A stretch of DNA of 64,000 nt from Polaromonas sp. (GCA_028292745.1 JAQGLT010000054.1:54511-118510), one strand, 5' to 3'. Positions 1 through 8,894 are shown, numbered from the stretch's first letter. Notes: generated by a model not told the origin, from the letters alone. Numbers and translations: made by a program.

Positions 1-2384
1 CCGGTGATTTTGCCGGCGGTCATGAGCTCGCCCGGCCGCCAGCGCACCGGCTGCCATGACAGCGTGGCCTGGGAGGGGGTTGCGGCGGATGCATTGCCGG
101 GTGGCGCCGTCAACAGCGCCTCGCCAGCCCCACTTTCAAAAGCCCCGCCGACGCGTGAGGGGCGCCACTGGAGCGGCACTGCGCCACGGGTGGCAAGCCG
201 CCAGGCACCGGCGCCAAGGGCCGGGTCCTCAACGCTCAGGCTGAACTGCCTGACCAGGCCCTGCCAGGCGGACTCGCCCAGTGATGGGCGGGAGGCGCCT
301 GCAGGCTTCAAGCGTGCGCCGTCGGCCGCCAGCTGCAGCGCATAGCGGCGCTGGTCGATGTCGACGCGTCCTTGCGCCGTGACCTGCGCCTGGCTTAAGC
401 GGCCCGACAGCGTGACCTGCAGTTCACGGACTTTCAGCAATTTGGCACTGGTGTCCGCGGTGGCTGGGGGGGCGGTGGTGGCAGGGAGGGGCGTAGCGGG
501 CGTGGTTTTGGTCGTCGGTGGCGTTTTGGGCGCGGCCGCAAGCCAGTCGAGCGAAGGAACGTCCAGCCGTGCCTGCAGGGCCGGGTCCTGCCAGCCGCCT
601 TGCCATTTGGCCTGCAGCTCGGCGCTGCCGCTGGCAGAAGCATTCAGTACCGGGGCGGGAATGCCGGGCAGCTTTTGCAGCCAGCGCAGCGCCTGGGCAG
701 CGTCACGGCCACGCACGCTCAATTCGCCGCCGCCACTGGTCTGCTTCAACTGGCCGTCGAGTTGCGCATCCAGGCCCGGCGCGGCCAAGACCAGCCGGCC
801 CTGGCCGCTTTTTGCGGCTGGCTGGACCTCGATCTGGCCTTCAAGCCTGCCATCGTCGGTGCGGATCTGCAGGGCTGACAGCGCCAGCGTGCCGCCGGCC
901 TGCTGGGCATGCCAGCTGCCCGTGGCCTTGGCGTTTCGCAAATGCAGTTGCTCCAGGAAATTGTTCCGGCCTGAATGGGTTCTGGCGGCGGGCCTTTTGC
1001 GGGCGCTGCCCGCGCCCGGAGCCGCCTGGAGGCTGGCATCAAACCGTGTCAGGGCGCCTTCGGCGCTGACGTCGGCCCGGCCGTCCAGTGGCATTGGGGC
1101 CAGTTTTGTGTACAGCTGCGTTGGGTTGATGTGGCTGAGCGTGGCCTTGAGGTTCCAGTTTTGTGCGAGGACAGGCTTGTCCGTCGCCTCAGGCTGAGTG
1201 GCGCTGGCAGTGGCAGGCGGCTGCGTCCATTCGCCGCTGGCAAGCAGCTCGCCGCCGCCCAGTTTCGCCTTGAGGCTGCGCACCATGGCCGTGCCGCTTC
1301 GCCACTCGCCCTGCGCCTCCAGTTGTTCCAGCGGCAGGCGCTGCTGGTCCCAGGGGCCGGGCAGCGCGTTGGTCAGCTGCAGCTGCAAGGCCCAGGCTGG
1401 GCTGCCCGCAGCCGGGGTGCCGCTTTCGACCGGCCGGACGACGGCGCTGCCGGTCAGCAGGGTGCTTGGGGCTTGCGGCAAGAGAGCGGCGACATCGAGG
1501 TCGCGAAAACTGGCATCGGCCTCGGGCAAAGGCTGCGCCGCCCAAGGGGTGACGCGGGCACTGGCGCTGGCTTGGGGCTGTACTGAGGGAGTCTGGGCAC
1601 CGGCTACCGGTGGCGCAGCCGCTGCGATCGCCTGTAACTCGGCCTTGACCCTCAGTTCCGTCAGGGGCCCGTTTGCCGTAGCCTCGAATACCAGGGGAAG
1701 CGGCGCAGGATTGCCGGGAATCGCTACCGTCACGGCGCCTGTCAGGGCGGCGTCGAGCACCAGCGGCGCGGCCGACGCCAGGCTGGCGTGTCCGCTGTAG
1801 CGGCCGCTCGCCACCTGCGCACTCCTCAAGTCGAGCTGATGCGCCAGACCCGTGTAGGTGTAGTTCCCCGCAATGTCCGACGCGGCAAAGGGCGCCTTGC
1901 CTGTCAACTGCAACTGGCCCACCGAAAAATCGTACAGCGCCACCCGCACCGGCAAACCCAGTGCAGCGGGGGGCGAAGGCGGTGTTGCGTTGGGCGAGCG
2001 CTCGTCCTTGACCTGCACGCTGCCCACGGCCAGACGGTCAAGGCTGAGCGTTCCATGCAGCAAGGACCAGGGCCGCCACGCCAGGCTGACATCGCGTGCA
2101 TCCACGGTCAACCCATCCTTTTGCCAGTGCAAGGCGTCGATATGGCCGCCAGCGCGCAACGACCCGCTGGCCCGCTCGACGGTCAGCGGCTGCGACCGGC
2201 CTGCCCAGTCCAGTGCAGTGGCCAGCGAACCCTCGGTGCCCGCCCACCACCACAGGGCGCCCGTGGTGCCCACCGCCAGGGCGATCAGGCCCACGCCGAC
2301 GTTGGCCGCCACCTTCAGCCAGCGCCGCGCTGGCTGTGCCGCTTGCTTTGCCGGCTGTTTTCTGGGCGTGGTAGATGCATTCAT
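1..2384 (-). CDS. tamB: Translocation and assembly module subunit TamB (3' part beyond window)
   Basis: Inner-membrane-anchored AsmA/TamB-type protein that spans the periplasm and works with TamA in outer-membrane assembly or lipid homeostasis. The minus frame stays open from the left edge to 2384, so it is missing from the stop-delimited ORF track. About 794 codons are visible, and family members usually exceed 1200 residues. The ATG overlaps the tamA stop as ATGA, indicating translational coupling. After a short basic N-terminus there is one hydrophobic anchor (about residues 22-48, ending in a Trp-rich run), followed by the typical 'GSLATALDWA' start of the periplasmic part. The C-terminal DUF490 domain lies outside the window. 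Identification rests on this N-terminus and on linkage to tamA. Confidence 0.9.
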   Translation of the reverse strand, partial: MNASTTPRKQPAKQAAQPARRWLKVAANVGVGLIALAVGTTGALWWWAGTEGSLATALDWAGRSQPLTVERASGSLRAGGHIDALHWQKDGLTVDARDVSLAWRPWSLLHGTLSLDRLAVGSVQVKDERSPNATPPSPPAALGLPVRVALYDFSVGQLQLTGKAPFAASDIAGNYTYTGLAHQLDLRSAQVASGRYSGHASLASAAPLVLDAALTGAVTVAIPGNPAPLPLVFEATANGPLTELRVKAELQAIAAAAPPVAGAQTPSVQPQASASARVTPWAAQPLPEADASFRDLDVAALLPQAPSTLLTGSAVVRPVESGTPAAGSPAWALQLQLTNALPGPWDQQRLPLEQLEAQGEWRSGTAMVRSLKAKLGGGELLASGEWTQPPATASATQPEATDKPVLAQNWNLKATLSHINPTQLYTKLAPMPLDGRADVSAEGALTRFDASLQAAPGAGSARKRPAARTHSGRNNFLEQLHLRNAKATGSWHAQQAGGTLALSALQIRTDDGRLEGQIEVQPAAKSGQGRLVLAAPGLDAQLDGQLKQTSGGGELSVRGRDAAQALRWLQKLPGIPAPVLNASASGSAELQAKWQGGWQDPALQARLDVPSLDWLAAAPKTPPTTKTTPATPLPATTAPPATADTSAKLLKVRELQVTLSGRLSQAQVTAQGRVDIDQRRYALQLAADGARLKPAGASRPSLGESAWQGLVRQFSLSVEDPALGAGAWRLATRGAVPLQWRPSRVGGAFESGAGEALLTAPPGNASAATPSQATLSWQPVRWRPGELMTAGKIT

Positions 2385-4384
2385 CAAAAGACAAAGCCCA
2401 CGCTGATGTGCAGGCGCGCCTGCTTGGCCTTGAGGCCGTAAGCCAGATCAATCTGCAGCGGCCCGATGGGGCTTCGCCAGCGCAAACCGGTTCCGATGCC
2501 AAACGACGGGCGCAAGTCCTGGGCCTTGTCCGCGACGGCACCGGCATCGATGAACAGCGTGTTCTCAAACTCGCTGACCTGGCCCTTGATCGTCATGGGC
2601 CGCTGCCACTCGATGCTTCCAACCGCCTCGTAGCGGCCGGGGCCGATCGCCCCGTTGGCCAGGGGAATGCCGATGTCCCGGTAACCATAGCCGCGTACCG
2701 TGTTGTCGCCGCCGGTACGAAAGAGCTGGGTGGCCGGGATGCGGGCGGTGTCCTTGGACAGTACGGCACCCGCTTCTGCACGCATGGCAATGCGGCCGCG
2801 CGCCAGCGGTTTAATGCCCAGCCAGCGGCCTACCGTGCGCGTAAACGGCTGGCGGTCCTGGCCAAGCGTCGTGCCGCCACCCAGCTCGAATCCCAGGGCG
2901 TACCCCCGGCTGGGAAACGGCAGGCTGTCGAAATAGCGGCCGGTCCAGACGTAATTGGCCGTCAGCGCCGAGCCGTCGCCGGTGTCGCCCGCTGAATTGC
3001 CCGCCAGACCGCTGCCCTGCACGCTGGCGCGGTCGTACTGCAGGTAGATGTTGCGGTCGATGCGGTCGCCGATCTGCGACCGGCCGAAACGCAGCCGCTG
3101 GGCCTGGGTGATCAGTTCCTTGTCATTGATGCGCTCAGCGCGGCCCAGGGCGCCCCAGCGCCAGTTCGCCGCGTCGGGAATGGCTGTCCATTCGGTCTGC
3201 GCAAAGGGAGATTTTTTCTCCAGCTGCAGCTTCGTGACCGCGCGCCAGCCGATGCCGGGCAGCCGGTGATGGGTGTGCTCGACCGAGGCTCTAGGGCCGC
3301 TGTCGGTGGTGATGCCGACGCCGAGAACCACTTTTTGAAGCTTCGCCTCACGCACCTGCACCTGCACGGGAACCGCCAGCGGGTCGTTCTCCGGGTTGAT
3401 GAAGACATAGGCCGAATCGAAATACCCGCTGGAAGCCAGCCGCTGCTGGGCTTCGACCAGCTGGCCCAGGTCATACACATCGCCCTGGTTCAGGCGCGCC
3501 AGCCGCGGCACCAGCACCGGATCGTACCGTTCCACGCCGCTGACCTGCATGGGGCCCAGGCGGTAAAGCGGGCCTGAATCCAGGTCTACCCGCAGGCTGG
3601 CAGTGCTGCTGGCGGCATCGACGTCCGCCAGGCTGCCGGCCAGCTTGCCAGCCGGATAGCGGCGCGCCACCAGCTGGCGCAGGGCCTGGGTCTTGGCGCC
3701 GCTCCAGGCATCCTGCGTGAAGGGCTGGCCTGTCGGCAGGCGCCAGTTGCGCTCGATCTCGGTGCGCTGGGCAGCTGCATCGGTGTCGGCCGAGGTGGCG
3801 ATATCGCCTGCGAAGGTGATGGCGACCGGGCCGATCTGCGTGGCCTGGCCCGGCTCCACCGCCACCGCGATGACGGGCCGCTCATTGACGCCGCCTTCCC
3901 GCGTGATGCGGATGACAGGGCTGAAGTAGCCCAGCGTGCCGACGAGATTGCGCACGTTGCGCTCGGCCAGCAGTACCAGACGCTCCAGCTCCGCTTCATC
4001 CAGGTCGGTTACCGCGCGGTAGCGCTGTAGTTCGAGGTGTTTTTCCAGCATTTCACGCACTGGCGCCGGGGCGCGCACGGCAATGTCAAAGGCCGTCACT
4101 TCGGGCGTGGCGCTGGTCGGGCCGACAGAGCCCTGCGGTGTCGGCTCGGGCTCGATTGTTGCGGGCGGCGCCTCGGGCGGCGGCGCGGTTTGCCGAACAC
4201 CCGAAGGCGGCGTCGAGCCGGAAGACATGGAGGAACTGCCCGGCGCCGCTTGCCCGGGGGTTTGCGCCCGGACCGAAAGTCCGGTCAGCAGGGCCATCAA
4301 CGTGAACGAGATGAGCGAAAGCCGGCAGGACGGATGCGCCGTCCCGGCGCTTGGCTGCGCAGGGTGGGTACTGGGATGGGTCAC
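2384..4384 (-). CDS. tamA: Autotransporter assembly factor TamA (Omp85/BamA family)
   Basis: Outer-membrane Omp85 protein partnering TamB. The 666 residues begin with a cleavable signal region ending near 'LSVRAQ', then a low-complexity Ala/Pro/Ser linker of roughly 50 residues that is long for the family, then POTRA-type repeats to about residue 330, then a beta barrel. The barrel carries the conserved 'VRGYGYRD' motif of the Omp85 lid loop and ends in Phe ('SVGFVF'), the usual recognition signature for the BAM complex. The ORF begins with GTG, and I see no better ATG that keeps the signal peptide. It starts 21 nt downstream of the VWA gene and overlaps tamB by 4 nt, so it probably belongs to one operon. 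Confidence 0.93.
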   Translation of the reverse strand: MTHPSTHPAQPSAGTAHPSCRLSLISFTLMALLTGLSVRAQTPGQAAPGSSSMSSGSTPPSGVRQTAPPPEAPPATIEPEPTPQGSVGPTSATPEVTAFDIAVRAPAPVREMLEKHLELQRYRAVTDLDEAELERLVLLAERNVRNLVGTLGYFSPVIRITREGGVNERPVIAVAVEPGQATQIGPVAITFAGDIATSADTDAAAQRTEIERNWRLPTGQPFTQDAWSGAKTQALRQLVARRYPAGKLAGSLADVDAASSTASLRVDLDSGPLYRLGPMQVSGVERYDPVLVPRLARLNQGDVYDLGQLVEAQQRLASSGYFDSAYVFINPENDPLAVPVQVQVREAKLQKVVLGVGITTDSGPRASVEHTHHRLPGIGWRAVTKLQLEKKSPFAQTEWTAIPDAANWRWGALGRAERINDKELITQAQRLRFGRSQIGDRIDRNIYLQYDRASVQGSGLAGNSAGDTGDGSALTANYVWTGRYFDSLPFPSRGYALGFELGGGTTLGQDRQPFTRTVGRWLGIKPLARGRIAMRAEAGAVLSKDTARIPATQLFRTGGDNTVRGYGYRDIGIPLANGAIGPGRYEAVGSIEWQRPMTIKGQVSEFENTLFIDAGAVADKAQDLRPSFGIGTGLRWRSPIGPLQIDLAYGLKAKQARLHISVGFVF

Positions 4385-4405
4385 GCGCCCGAGTTTACTT
4401 TGACA

Positions 4406-5638
4406 TTATTTCGAGAGCAGCCGGATCGCTTCCTCAAGTCCCTTGAGGGTCAGGGGATACATGCGCTGGCCCATCAGCTGCTGGATCACGCTGATGCTCT
4501 GCCGGTATTGCCACACGCCCTGCGGTTCCGGGTTGATCCAGGCGAACTTTGGAAAGGCATTGGTCAGCCGCTGCAGCCATTCGGCGCCGGCTTCCTCGTT
4601 GTTGTATTCCACGCTGCCGCCGGCCTGCAATATTTCGTAAGGGCTCATGGTGGCATCGCCGACAAAGATCAGCTTGTAGTCCTTGTTGTACTTGCGGATG
4701 ATGTCCCAGGTCGAAAACTTCTCGGCAAAGCGGCGGCGGTTGTTCTTCCACATGAAGTCATAGACGCAGTTGTGGAAGTAATAGAACTCCAGGTGCTTGA
4801 ATTCGGCCTTCACGGCGGAAAACATTTCCTCGACCCGGTGGATGTGGTCGTCCATGGTGCCGCCCACGTCCATCAGCAGCAGCACCTTCACATTGTTGTG
4901 GCGCTCGGGCACCATCTTGATGTCGAGCCAGCCGGCATTGGCGGCGGTCGAGCGGATGGTGTCGTCCAGGTCAAGCTCTTCCTGGTTGCCCTGGCGGGCG
5001 AACTTGCGCAGCCGGCGCAGCGCGACCTTGATGTTGCGGGTGCCCAGCTCCTGCGTGTCGTCATAGTCCTTGTAGGCGCGCTGGTCCCAGACCTTCACCG
5101 CGCTCCTGTTGCGGCTTTTTTCCTGGCCGATGCGGATGCCCTGCGGATTGAAGCCGTTGGCGCCGAAAGGCGAGGTGCCACCGGTCCCTATCCATTTGCT
5201 GCCGCCTTCGTGTCGCTCTTTCTGCTCTTCAAAACGCTTCTTGAGCGTCTCCATCAGCTCGTCCCAGCCCATTTTTTCGATCTTCGCCTTGTCCTCCGGG
5301 CTCAGTTCAAGCTCCAGGTTCTTGCGCAGCCATTCGAGCGGGATATCTTTCGTGAAGTCGGCCACCGTTTCGACGCCCTTGAAATAGCTGGCGAAGGCGC
5401 GGTCGAACTTGTCGTAGTGCTTTTCGTCCTTTACCAGCACGGTGCGGCTCAGGTAGTAAAAATCGTCGATCTTGTAGGCGCCTTCGCCGACCTCGGCCGT
5501 GGCGCCATCGGCTCCGTCCGCCAGGCCGCTGCGGGGGCCGACCACGCCGGCCTGCAGCGCTTCGAGCAGCATCAGGAATTCCTTGACCGACACCGGCAGT
5601 TTGGCCGAGCGCAGGGTGTAGAAGAAGTCAATTAGCAT
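4406..5638 (-). CDS. CoxE-like VWA domain protein, partner of a MoxR ATPase
   Basis: A 410-residue protein of the COG3552/CoxE-like group. The N-terminal half is helical and charged. The VWA fold starts near residue 225 with 'LLLMDVGGTMDDH', where the MIDAS motif reads D-x-G-G-T rather than D-x-S-x-S, so metal binding may be altered. Family members are usually encoded with a MoxR-type AAA+ ATPase and are thought to act as chaperones or metal-insertion helpers; that pairing is seen here (MoxR at 6727-7569). The start codon and the GGAGG Shine-Dalgarno sequence lie inside a dispersed repeat (5629-5693). The gene is 21 nt from tamA. Its substrate cannot be read from the sequence. Confidence 0.85.
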   Translation of the reverse strand: MLIDFFYTLRSAKLPVSVKEFLMLLEALQAGVVGPRSGLADGADGATAEVGEGAYKIDDFYYLSRTVLVKDEKHYDKFDRAFASYFKGVETVADFTKDIPLEWLRKNLELELSPEDKAKIEKMGWDELMETLKKRFEEQKERHEGGSKWIGTGGTSPFGANGFNPQGIRIGQEKSRNRSAVKVWDQRAYKDYDDTQELGTRNIKVALRRLRKFARQGNQEELDLDDTIRSTAANAGWLDIKMVPERHNNVKVLLLMDVGGTMDDHIHRVEEMFSAVKAEFKHLEFYYFHNCVYDFMWKNNRRRFAEKFSTWDIIRKYNKDYKLIFVGDATMSPYEILQAGGSVEYNNEEAGAEWLQRLTNAFPKFAWINPEPQGVWQYRQSISVIQQLMGQRMYPLTLKGLEEAIRLLSK

Positions 5639-5693
5639 GATTTGTGCCTCCAGCGCAGGTGGTGTATGCGCAGTTAGCTATTAAAAATGTAGC
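5629..5693 (-). repeat. Dispersed ~65-bp repeat, copy 1 (supplies RBS and start of VWA gene)
   Basis: Minus-strand copy with core GCTACATTTTTAATAGC at 5693-5677, a GCGCA...TGCGC second inverted repeat, and the tail GGAGGCACAAATCATGCTA. It aligns without gaps to the copy at 56349-56413. The ATG at repeat offset 55 is the start codon of the VWA gene. Confidence 0.8.
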
Positions 5694-5884
5694 AATTGAT
5701 GTGGAATTCATGGGTTGATCCAGTTTTTTCGGCTTCAGCCCTGGCATACGGGTAAACCATGCGCGCGCTTCGATGGCAGTTGAAGCTCCTTGGGTAGGCG
5801 CAGCGTCTGGCTGTTTGCGGACATAAATGCGGCGGCTGTGGTCATGAGGAATTCCTTGGTTCGCAATACGGCACCGGGAAAAAG

Positions 5885-6478
5885 TCAACGCGGCTTGTCC
5901 AGCAGGTACAGCAGCTGCGCCTTGACCTCTGCCCATTCGCCGGCGCGCAGGCTGTACATCACGGTGTCGCGGATGGTGCCGTCGCGCCGCAACGCATGGC
6001 CGCGGATCACGCCATCCTTGCGGGCGCCCAGCCGCTCGATGGCTGCTTGGGATGCAAAATTGAAATTATCGGTACGCCAGCCAACCACGTTGCAGGCCAG
6101 GGTTTCAAACGCATGGGTCAGCAGCAGCAATTTGGCTGTCGTGTTGACGTGAGTGCGCTGGCAGCGGGCGGCATACCAGGTGTAGCCGATCTCCACCCGC
6201 CTGACGGCTGGCAGGATGTCGTGGTAGCTGGTGCAGCCCAGCACCACGCCGCTGGCCTGGTCACACACGGCGAAGGCAAAGCGGTGGCCTTCCTGCCGGG
6301 CCGCCAGCGCAGCTTCGATATAGGCCAGCGTCTGCTGCGGCTCGGGCACCGAGGTGACGCGCAGCGTCCAGAGTTCGCCGTCGGCGGCAGCGGCGCGCAG
6401 CCCGGCTTCGTGTTCAAGGGCCAGCGGCACGAGTTCGATGCCGCGCGCGGCCAGGGTGACGGGCTGCACGAAGCTCAT
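5885..6478 (-). CDS. GNAT family N-acetyltransferase (RimJ/RimL-like)
   Basis: A 197-residue acetyltransferase of the RimJ/RimL-like GNAT group. It contains the typical 'VEIGYTWYAARCQRTHVNTTAKLLLLTHAFETL' region, where the acetyl-CoA loop and following helix lie, and the 'NFASQAAIERLGARKDGVIRGH' segment that marks this subgroup. The track ORF starts at 6691, but its first 71 residues are out-of-frame sequence of the upstream small gene. The real ATG at 6478 overlaps that gene's TGA as ATGA. Likely to acetylate a protein N-terminus or a small amine; the substrate is unknown. A 246-nt gap containing a repeat separates it from the VWA gene. Confidence 0.85.
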   Translation of the reverse strand: MSFVQPVTLAARGIELVPLALEHEAGLRAAAADGELWTLRVTSVPEPQQTLAYIEAALAARQEGHRFAFAVCDQASGVVLGCTSYHDILPAVRRVEIGYTWYAARCQRTHVNTTAKLLLLTHAFETLACNVVGWRTDNFNFASQAAIERLGARKDGVIRGHALRRDGTIRDTVMYSLRAGEWAEVKAQLLYLLDKPR

Positions 6479-6708
6479 TGTTTTTTCGAACCTCCCGATT
6501 GCCTGGAAAGCTGCCAGCGCCGCGCCAGCTGCAGCCCCAGGCCGCCGCCCAGGCCGACCAGCACAATGCCGCCCAGTGCGCTGTTGCCGTAGCCTTCGGC
6601 AAAAATGTCCAGGCCCAGCAGGCGCCCGGCCCAGAAGCCGAGCAGGGCGCCGCCCAGAAAACCCACGGCGTCGGACACGCCCTGCATCCACAAGGGGAGC
6701 TGCTTCAT
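6475..6708 (-). CDS. Small two-helix membrane protein, unknown function
   Basis: A 77-residue protein with two glycine-rich hydrophobic segments (about residues 10-32 and 43-60) and a short basic tail ending in 'SRQSGGSKKQ'. The glycine zippers ('GFLGGALLGFWAG', 'LGGIVLVGLGGGLGLQ') suggest tightly packed membrane helices. It lies 18 nt after the MoxR ATPase stop and is translationally coupled to the GNAT gene. I recognise no named family. The operon position argues that it is a real gene. Confidence 0.7.
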   Translation of the reverse strand: MKQLPLWMQGVSDAVGFLGGALLGFWAGRLLGLDIFAEGYGNSALGGIVLVGLGGGLGLQLARRWQLSRQSGGSKKQ

Positions 6709-6726
6709 ATATCGGGTGCTTTCGTC

Positions 6727-7569
6727 TTAGCGGTTGTTGCGCTGCATGAACACCAGCTTTTCAAACAGCGTCACATCCTGCTCGTTCTTGAGCAGCGCGC
6801 CGATCAGCGGCGGCACCGCCACCTTCTGGTCGCCGCTTTGCAGCGCTTCGAGCGAAATGTCCTCGGCCACCAGCAATTTCAGCCAGTCGAGCAGTTCGCT
6901 GGTCGAGGGTTTCTTTTTCAGCCCGGGCAGGTTGCGCACGTCGTAGAACGTCTTCATCGCCGCCGCCAGCAGGTCTTTTTTTAGCGTCGGGAAATGCACC
7001 GCGACGATTTGCTTCATGGTGTCGGCGTCGGGGAACTTGATGTAGTGGAAAAAGCAGCGGCGCAAAAAGGCGTCGGGCAGCTCTTTTTCATTGTTCGAGG
7101 TGATGAACACCAGCGGCCGGTGCTTCGCCTTGATCAATTCCCGGGTTTCATAGACATAGAACTCCATGCGGTCGATCTCGCGCAGCAAATCGTTCGGGAA
7201 TTCGATGTCGGCCTTGTCGATCTCGTCGATCAAAAGCGCCACTGGCTGCTCGGCGGTGAAGGCTTGCCACAGCACGCCCTTGACGATGTAGTTGTGGATG
7301 TCCTTGACCTTCTCGTCGCCCAGCTGCGAGTCGCGCAGGCGCGACACCGCATCGTATTCATACAGGCCCTGCTGCGCCTTGGTGGTCGATTTGATGTGCC
7401 ACTGCAGCAGCGGCAGGTCCAGCGCCTGGGCCACTTCCTCGGCCAGCATGGTCTTGCCGGTGCCGGGCTCGCCCTTGACCAGCAGCGGCCTTTTCAGGGT
7501 GGAGGCGGCATTGACCGCAAGCATCAGGTCGGGCGTGGCAACGTAGTTTTTTGAGCCTTGAAATTTCAT
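6727..7569 (-). CDS. MoxR-family AAA+ ATPase
   Basis: A 280-residue AAA+ ATPase with Walker A 'GEPGTGKT', Walker B 'ALLIDEIDKAD', sensor 1 'VFITSNNEKELPDAFLRRC' (including the arginine finger), and an AAA lid at the C-terminus. MoxR ATPases remodel or activate partner proteins together with VWA-domain proteins, matching the CoxE-like gene three genes downstream. The track ORF begins at a TTG (7620); the family-typical start 'MKFQGSKNY' uses the ATG at 7569 and is preferred. It is divergent from the cytochrome c4 gene across a 128-nt promoter gap and heads the minus-strand operon. Confidence 0.92.
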   Translation of the reverse strand: MKFQGSKNYVATPDLMLAVNAASTLKRPLLVKGEPGTGKTMLAEEVAQALDLPLLQWHIKSTTKAQQGLYEYDAVSRLRDSQLGDEKVKDIHNYIVKGVLWQAFTAEQPVALLIDEIDKADIEFPNDLLREIDRMEFYVYETRELIKAKHRPLVFITSNNEKELPDAFLRRCFFHYIKFPDADTMKQIVAVHFPTLKKDLLAAAMKTFYDVRNLPGLKKKPSTSELLDWLKLLVAEDISLEALQSGDQKVAVPPLIGALLKNEQDVTLFEKLVFMQRNNR

Positions 7570-7697
7570 GGTTTGGGATGGACGTGTTGAATTGGGGATG
7601 TCTGGCGGGATTAGGGACAAAGGGCCCGCGATGTGGCGGCCCAGATATAATCCAACGCTGTTTTAACGATGACTTCTCACTTGATTGTGCGCGCAAA

Positions 7698-8363
7698 ATG
7701 AATAAGCTGTTCACTACGATATTTGCTCTGGCTGTCTCCTCCGTGACGATGGCCAGCGTTGCTCAGGAGATCAAGGGCGACGAAAAAGCCGGCCAAACCA
7801 AGAATGCCATGTGCATCGGCTGCCACGGCATCAAGGGTTACCAGTCCTCGTTTCCAGAGGTGTACAAAGTGCCGAAGATCTCCGGCCAGAACGCCAGCTA
7901 TATTTCGGCGGCGCTGCATGCTTACAGAAAGGGCGAGCGCAAGCATCCGACCATGCGCAACCTGTCCGACTCGCTGACCGATCAGGACATTGCCGATCTG
8001 GCCGCTTATTACAGCAAGCATGGCGTGGTCGCCGGTGAAGAGGCGCCTGCCAAACCGGCCAAGGAAGCCTCGGCCGAGGTGCAGGCGCTGCTCAACAAGG
8101 CCAATTGCGCCTCCTGCCACGGCGCCAATTTCAACAAGCCGATCGACCCGAGCTACCCCAAGATTGCGGGCCAGCATGCTGACTACCTGTTCGTCGCGCT
8201 GAAAGCCTACAAGACCGACAACAATGCCAAAATTGGCCGTGCCCACCCCATCATGGGCGCCATGGCCAAGCAGTACACCAATGCCGAGCTCAAGGCCATG
8301 TCGGGCTACCTGGCGTCCTTGCCCGGCGACCTGAAGGTGGTCTCTGAAAGCCGGTTTCGCTGA
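7698..8363 (+). CDS. Periplasmic diheme cytochrome c4
   Basis: A 221-residue secreted protein with a Sec signal (about residues 1-23, cut after 'SVAQ'-like sequence) and two similar cytochrome c domains, each with one CXXCH site: 'CIGCHG' and 'CASCHG'. Each half has a distal methionine candidate ('HPTMRNLSD' and 'HPIMGAMAKQ'), as in cytochrome c4. These proteins pass electrons to terminal oxidases and so fit with the oxidase cluster at 18.5-28.6 kb. The track ORF starts upstream at 7551; the ATG at 7698 is chosen because the signal peptide follows directly. Confidence 0.92.
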   Translation: MNKLFTTIFALAVSSVTMASVAQEIKGDEKAGQTKNAMCIGCHGIKGYQSSFPEVYKVPKISGQNASYISAALHAYRKGERKHPTMRNLSDSLTDQDIADLAAYYSKHGVVAGEEAPAKPAKEASAEVQALLNKANCASCHGANFNKPIDPSYPKIAGQHADYLFVALKAYKTDNNAKIGRAHPIMGAMAKQYTNAELKAMSGYLASLPGDLKVVSESRFR

Positions 8364-8390
8364 ACTAGCCCTTCGTTGAAGTCGCAATGA

Positions 8391-8417
8391 AAAGCCGCTG
8401 GACCAGCGGCTTTTTTT
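8391..8417 (+). terminator. Rho-independent terminator after cytochrome c4
   Basis: AAAGCCGCTG / CAGCGGCTTT stem with a short loop, followed by a run of seven T on the plus strand, 27 nt past the cytochrome c4 stop. Confidence 0.88.
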
Positions 8418-8459
8418 ATCGTTGCACCACAGGCACCACAGGGCAGGCCCTGTCCGGGC

Positions 8460-8894
8460 TCAATCCCGCGTGGCGTGCCGCTGCACGCAGTCGATGTAGG
8501 CCGCGCCATCGGGCGGACGGCCCGAACGCTGGCTCTCCCACATCATGGTGCCCAGGCATTCCATCACTTCATGGTGGGCCTCGTGCAGGGAGTTGCGCCT
8601 GGCCGCCAGCAGTTCAACGGCCTGGCGAATGCCGCGCGGCTGGTCGATGGAGCACTGCTCGCTGATCGACAGGTGCATCGACAGGTGCAAAAACGGGTTG
8701 GTCTTGCCGCCTTCCACGTCGTACATTTTTTCCAGCGCGGCAGCCGCGTCACTGAAGTCGCCATGGTGTTCCGGGTGGTCGTCCAGCCACTGCGCTGCTA
8801 TTGTTTCTATAGCTTCCAAGGGTTGACCGGCGCGGGACTTGGCATGAACGGAGCAGAAAAAACGGCGTACATCGGCTTGGGAAGGCGTAAACAT
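8460..8894 (-). CDS. DUF1841 family protein
   Basis: A 144-residue cytoplasmic protein of the DUF1841 family, known from beta- and gammaproteobacteria and without an assigned function. Visible hallmarks are the start 'MFTPSQADVRRFFC', 'HPEHHGDFSD', 'NPFLHLSMHLSISEQ' and 'HEVMECLGTMMWESQR'. The track ORF extends to 9233 in an unrelated frame; the ATG at 8894 gives the family length. It lies downstream of the IclR gene on the same strand, with a 58-nt gap. A repeat core at 8797-8813 lies in the coding region and encodes the 'AIETIA' segment. Confidence 0.85.
   Translation of the reverse strand: MFTPSQADVRRFFCSVHAKSRAGQPLEAIETIAAQWLDDHPEHHGDFSDAAAALEKMYDVEGGKTNPFLHLSMHLSISEQCSIDQPRGIRQAVELLAARRNSLHEAHHEVMECLGTMMWESQRSGRPPDGAAYIDCVQRHATRD
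8797..8813 (+). repeat. Core of dispersed repeat (GCTATTGTTTCTATAGC) inside DUF1841 gene
   Basis: A 17-bp core identical in form to the other copies, but the 48-bp tail is not recognisable on either side. This is the weakest member of the family. Confidence 0.45.

Noticed and set aside
4037-5635. 532-aa plus ORF opposite tamA and the VWA gene
   Set aside because: Shadow frame; composition and low complexity are typical of antisense GC-rich sequence, and the opposite strand has clear families.
5628-5936. 102-aa minus ORF between the GNAT and VWA genes
   Set aside because: It overlaps the dispersed repeat, both neighbouring genes' ends and has no family resemblance.
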